8,205 nucleotides of DNA from Chloroflexota bacterium. GTDB lineage: Bacteria > Chloroflexota > Dehalococcoidia > Lucifugimonadales > UBA826. Positions 4,947 to 8,205 of the stretch are shown here, piece by piece (within the stretch, counting starts at the first letter, position 1; the number at the start of each line of letters is the position of its first letter). The notes beneath the pieces were generated by a model. The model searched no databases, had not been told where the DNA came from, and saw nothing but the letters and a program-made list of their open reading frames with translations. The stretch spans positions 131,265 through 139,469 of the forward strand of contig PBDP01000004.1 in the NCBI GenBank assembly GCA_002718095.1, in the 5' to 3' direction. The position numbers and the translations under genes were made by a program.

Positions 4947-7376
4947 ATGACTCAAAAAGTAGCATCTGAAGAATATGGAAATGTAGAAGATGATAAGAGC
5001 GGGGAGCTCGATCATTCTGAACTTAAACAAAACACAGAATCTATTTCTGACGGTCTTGCTTTGACGGACAATGCGCGATTTATTATTGAGAAACGCTATC
5101 TTAAGAAAGATAAAGATGGAAACCCCTCTGAAGATTTTGTAGGTCTTTTTACAAGGATTTCTCAAGCTATATCTCAAGGAGCTCCTGAATCAGACAGATT
5201 GAAATATCAAGATAGATATTTTGAAAAAATGTCAACTTTGAAGTTTTTGCCAAACTCTCCAACTATTGTTAATGCAGGTACCGACAGAGGTTGCTTGTCA
5301 GCTTGTTTTGTTATTTCTCCAGAAGATAATATCCAATCGATTATGAAAATAGCTAATGATGCGGCGATGATTGAGAAATGGGGAGGGGGTATTGGATTTG
5401 GCTTTTCAGGATTACGGCCTAAGCAAGATAAGATTGCTACTACTCATGGTCAAGCATGTGGCCCTATTGCAGTTATGAAACTTTATTCATCAGTTGGGGC
5501 AACATTGACACAAGGTTCCTTTAGGTTAGGAGCTCATATGGGGCAACTATCTATATCTCACCCTGATATCAGAGAATTTATTCACTGTAAAGATGCAGAT
5601 GACACTCTTTCAAACTTCAATATATCTGTTCAGATTACAGATGAATTTATGACTGCTGTTGAGAACGATCAAGATTGGCATTTGGTAAATCCAAGAGATA
5701 TAGGGGAAGGTCCATCCAACGAAATAGTTGCCACTGTTAAAGCTAAAGATTTATGGAATGAAATAGCTGAATCAGCATGGAAAACGGGAGATCCAGGAGT
5801 TGTATTTATTGATAAAGTTTGGGATACGGCACCTAACCCTCAAATGGGTAAAATAAAGACTAGTAATCCTTGTGGAGAAGAATTTTTAGAAAATTATGGA
5901 AATTGCTGTTTGGGGTCTATTAATTTGGACCTTCATATAAAAGATAATGATTTTGATTGGGACCAATTAGAAGATACTGTTAGAGTTGGTGTTAGATTTC
6001 TAAATGATGTTATAGAAGTTAATTCTTTTCCGCTACCTAAACTTAGAGAAGTTAATCTAGATACTAGAAGAATAGGATTAGGTGTTATGGGTTGGGCTGA
6101 TTCGCTTGTCAGAATGGGGTTATCTTATGATTCTGATGAAGCTCTAGAATTGGCAGATAAATTGGGATCATTCTTAAATTCAACTGCTTGGGATGAATCA
6201 GCAAAAATTGCTACAGAAAGAGGGCCGTTTCCACAATACGAAGATTCAGCGTTGAAAGAATGGGGTATGCCTCCTGTTCGTAATTCAAGTGTTATTACCA
6301 TTGCCCCTACAGGGACTATTAGTCGAATTGCCGGTTGTTCAAGCGGTATTGAGCCTCATTTTGCAATGGCTTGGTGGTCTAACGTTCTTTGGAAAGACCA
6401 AGAAGGTACGAGTTCCAGATTATTAGATGCTCCAGCTTCGATAGTTGAAAGTTTAGTAGAAGCTTTAGGTTCTGATGAAGCGGCGAATAAAGTTTTAGAG
6501 CAAATTATAGAGGATCCTGATAATGCGGAAAATATTATTACTAACCATGGATTAGATTCTGCCGTATACAGAACGTCTATGGGAATTTCTGCAGAAGCTC
6601 ACATTAAAATGCAAGCCATCTGGCAGAAACATGTTACAAATTCAGTTTCTAAGACAATAAATCTTCCCAATTCAGCAACGGTTCAAGATGTTAAAGATGC
6701 TTATATGCTTGCCTGGAAAACTGGCTGTAAAGCTGTAACGGTTTATAGAGATGGCTCTAAGTCTATGCAAGTTTTAGAAACTGGATCATCTAAAAATAAT
6801 CAAGAAGATGAGCAAGAACAACAAGATAAATTAAAGTTTCCAAGGCAGAGACCTGTATCTGTACGAGGGGTTACAGATAGGGTGCGTACAGGTCACGGTA
6901 CCATGTTTATAAATCTAACGTTTGATGAGGAAGGCAATCCTTTTGAAGTATTTGCTAACTTAGGCAAAGCTGGTAGCAGTGATTCTGCTTATCTGGAAGC
7001 AGTTGCAAGACTCTCTTCTTTGGCACTTAGATCTGGTATAGATCCTGAGCAAATAGTTGAACAGCTTAGAGGAATTACAGATGTTCCTGTGTGGGATGGT
7101 GGAACTTTAGTTAGGTCTGCCCCTGATGCAGTTGCTTTGGCCTTAAGTAGACATCTATCTATAGAAGGAACGGATCATAGAGTTAGTGACTATGCTGATA
7201 CATCTTCTCAGATTGGACTATTTCCTTCGTCAGTAACGGAACTTCCTTTAAAAGATGGAGACGCTTTAGAGGTAGAGATACCAACCGGAGTGAAATGCCC
7301 TGAATGTTCAGCATACTTGTTACATCAAGAAGGCTGTCTCAGTTGTCTTGATTGTGGATATAGTAAATGTGATTAA
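4947..7376 (+). CDS. nrdJ: Vitamin B12-dependent (class II) ribonucleoside-diphosphate reductase NrdJ
   Basis: Class II reductases use adenosylcobalamin to make a thiyl radical and reduce ribonucleotides to deoxyribonucleotides, independent of oxygen and without a small radical subunit. In the 809 residues I see a charged N-terminal extension (1-35), the N-terminal RNR segment, LKFLPNSPTIVNAGT (98-112), SACFV with C120 as one redox cysteine, EKWGGGIGFGFSGLRP (143-158), the active-site NPCGE (307-311) with C309 as thiyl radical site, NCCLGSINL with C320 as the likely redox partner, PTGTIS (454-459), and SKTINLPN (568-575). A Gln/Glu-rich linker (613-628) leads to a TSCPD domain (about 632-735). 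The end is a six-Cys tail: C784, C787, C797, C800, C803, C808. GGAGG at 4932-4936, 10 bases before ATG, sets the start. The protein looks complete, and the gene follows nrdR. Confidence 0.97.
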   Translation: MTQKVASEEYGNVEDDKSGELDHSELKQNTESISDGLALTDNARFIIEKRYLKKDKDGNPSEDFVGLFTRISQAISQGAPESDRLKYQDRYFEKMSTLKFLPNSPTIVNAGTDRGCLSACFVISPEDNIQSIMKIANDAAMIEKWGGGIGFGFSGLRPKQDKIATTHGQACGPIAVMKLYSSVGATLTQGSFRLGAHMGQLSISHPDIREFIHCKDADDTLSNFNISVQITDEFMTAVENDQDWHLVNPRDIGEGPSNEIVATVKAKDLWNEIAESAWKTGDPGVVFIDKVWDTAPNPQMGKIKTSNPCGEEFLENYGNCCLGSINLDLHIKDNDFDWDQLEDTVRVGVRFLNDVIEVNSFPLPKLREVNLDTRRIGLGVMGWADSLVRMGLSYDSDEALELADKLGSFLNSTAWDESAKIATERGPFPQYEDSALKEWGMPPVRNSSVITIAPTGTISRIAGCSSGIEPHFAMAWWSNVLWKDQEGTSSRLLDAPASIVESLVEALGSDEAANKVLEQIIEDPDNAENIITNHGLDSAVYRTSMGISAEAHIKMQAIWQKHVTNSVSKTINLPNSATVQDVKDAYMLAWKTGCKAVTVYRDGSKSMQVLETGSSKNNQEDEQEQQDKLKFPRQRPVSVRGVTDRVRTGHGTMFINLTFDEEGNPFEVFANLGKAGSSDSAYLEAVARLSSLALRSGIDPEQIVEQLRGITDVPVWDGGTLVRSAPDAVALALSRHLSIEGTDHRVSDYADTSSQIGLFPSSVTELPLKDGDALEVEIPTGVKCPECSAYLLHQEGCLSCLDCGYSKCD

Positions 7377-7407
7377 TAGCTTCTTAATTATTTGGTTGTC
7401 ATACGAT

Positions 7408-7414
7408 AAGGAGA
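7408..7414 (+). promoter_or_regulatory. Ribosome binding site deciding the TTG start of pdxA
   Basis: AAGGAGA lies 6 bases before TTG at 7421. The first in-frame ATG (7451) would remove the conserved beginning of the protein (LAIT before MGDPSGVG) and has no such site, so the TTG start is favoured. Confidence 0.75.
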
Positions 7415-7420
7415 TATATA

Positions 7421-8205
7421 TTGAGTGATAAACCATTTTTAGCTATTACTATGGGAGATCCTTCTGGGGTTGGTTCTGAAGTTACGGTTAAAACTTTATT
7501 AGATAAAAGTATATTTACAAAGTGCAAACCTTTTGTTGTTGGCAACGTTGACGCAATAAGTTCAGCGATTGACATTGTTGGTGCCTCAAATATTGTTAAC
7601 TCTAATAAGATTACTTCTCTTGACCAAATTAGAGGTGAATACGGGATTATTGATGTTTTTGACATGGATAATTTAGATTTTAATAGTATTCAATATGGAC
7701 AACTATCTTCTATTGCAGGAAAAGCTTCAGTGGAATGGATTTTAAAAGCGGGAGAAATGGCTGCTTCAGGGGAAATACAAGCTATAGCAACAGCTCCAAT
7801 TAATAAAGAAGCATGCAGTATGGCTGGATATGCAGATATTGGGCACATGGAAATTTTTCAAAATCAAACGAATTCTTCAAATGTTGCAACCATGCTAATG
7901 GCTAGAAATCTTCGTGTAGTTCATCTTACTACGCATAAATCATTAAGAAATGCGTGTGATTATGTGACGAAAGATAATGTTCTGAGTAAAATTTTATTAA
8001 CTGATGAATATTTTAAAAAATGGGGTTGGGATTCCCCTAGAATAGGAGTGGCTGCTTTAAATCCACATGCAAGTGATGGAGGTCTTTTGGGAGACGAAGA
8101 AGAAAAACAGATTCTTCCTGCAGTTAATGAAGCGATATCCATTGGGATTGATGCTAAAGGTCCTGTTCCGGCAGATACTGTGTTTAACCAAAATATAGAT
8201 AATAA
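7421..8205 (+). CDS. pdxA: 4-hydroxythreonine-4-phosphate dehydrogenase PdxA family protein (3' end outside window)
   Basis: PdxA oxidises 4-phosphohydroxy-threonine with NAD in the DXP-dependent route to pyridoxal phosphate; related family members act on four-carbon sugar acid phosphates. The window holds 261 codons plus two bases with no stop; known PdxA proteins are about 330 residues, so roughly the last fifth is missing. Seen: AITMGDPSGVGSE (8-20), ATAPINKEA (123-131), GHMEIF (141-146) with H142, TTHKSL (170-175) with H172, and LNPHASDGG (213-221) with H216, followed by GPVPADTVF (247-255). The three His match the metal ligands of E. coli PdxA. The usual GHTE reads GHME here. The start is TTG, supported by a strong ribosome binding site. 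It lies 44 bases after nrdJ with no terminator between, so shared transcription is possible. Confidence 0.92.
   Translation, partial: MSDKPFLAITMGDPSGVGSEVTVKTLLDKSIFTKCKPFVVGNVDAISSAIDIVGASNIVNSNKITSLDQIRGEYGIIDVFDMDNLDFNSIQYGQLSSIAGKASVEWILKAGEMAASGEIQAIATAPINKEACSMAGYADIGHMEIFQNQTNSSNVATMLMARNLRVVHLTTHKSLRNACDYVTKDNVLSKILLTDEYFKKWGWDSPRIGVAALNPHASDGGLLGDEEEKQILPAVNEAISIGIDAKGPVPADTVFNQNIDN

Noticed and set aside
7399-8142. Minus-strand open frames opposite pdxA
   Set aside because: The plus strand here encodes a clear PdxA with all metal-ligand motifs.

Overview
This is an AT-rich bacterial window holding seven recognisable protein genes with short to medium spacers. I see no mobile element, CRISPR array, rRNA or tRNA. 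The gene set is a conserved housekeeping block: a MoaB/Mog-type molybdenum-cofactor gene on the minus strand, then on the plus strand rsmH, ftsA, ftsZ, nrdR, a B12-dependent class II ribonucleotide reductase (nrdJ) and the first part of pdxA, which runs off the right edge.

Likely organism: in most walled bacteria rsmH and ftsA/ftsZ are separated by ftsL, ftsI, the mur genes, mraY, ftsW and ftsQ. Here rsmH is followed after 11 bases by ftsA, and mraZ is absent upstream. A division cluster stripped of wall-synthesis genes, next to nrdR and a B12-dependent reductase, fits a peptidoglycan-poor or wall-less Chloroflexota lineage such as Dehalococcoidia/SAR202. This assignment is inference from gene content and protein style, not from a marker comparison.

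Layout: (1) 42-560, minus strand, Mo-cofactor adenylyltransferase family gene, divergent from the rest. (2) 561-736, divergent spacer with no clear promoter. (3) 737-4055, a tight rsmH-ftsA-ftsZ unit: 16S rRNA methylation, membrane anchor and Z-ring tubulin. (4) 4056-4288, a very AT-rich spacer with weak hairpins and then a good promoter (TTGACA, 17 bp, TAGATT) for nrdR. (5) 4289-4825 nrdR, a repressor of ribonucleotide reductase genes. (6) 4826-4946, a spacer with a second promoter that overlaps a dyad. (7) 4947-7376 nrdJ, which makes deoxyribonucleotides. (8) 7421 to the edge, pdxA, a vitamin B6 pathway dehydrogenase family member starting at TTG.

How they fit together: FtsA and FtsZ run division, NrdJ supplies dNTPs for replication, and NrdR probably senses the nucleotide pool and represses nrdJ and perhaps itself. 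An 11-base identical stretch (ATTTTGGTACA) occurs once in each of the nrdR and nrdJ promoter regions and is a candidate shared operator element. I did not find a convincing undescribed system. The most useful leads are the collapsed division cluster, the paired nrdR/nrdJ control sequences, and the two tryptophans and short tail of FtsZ.
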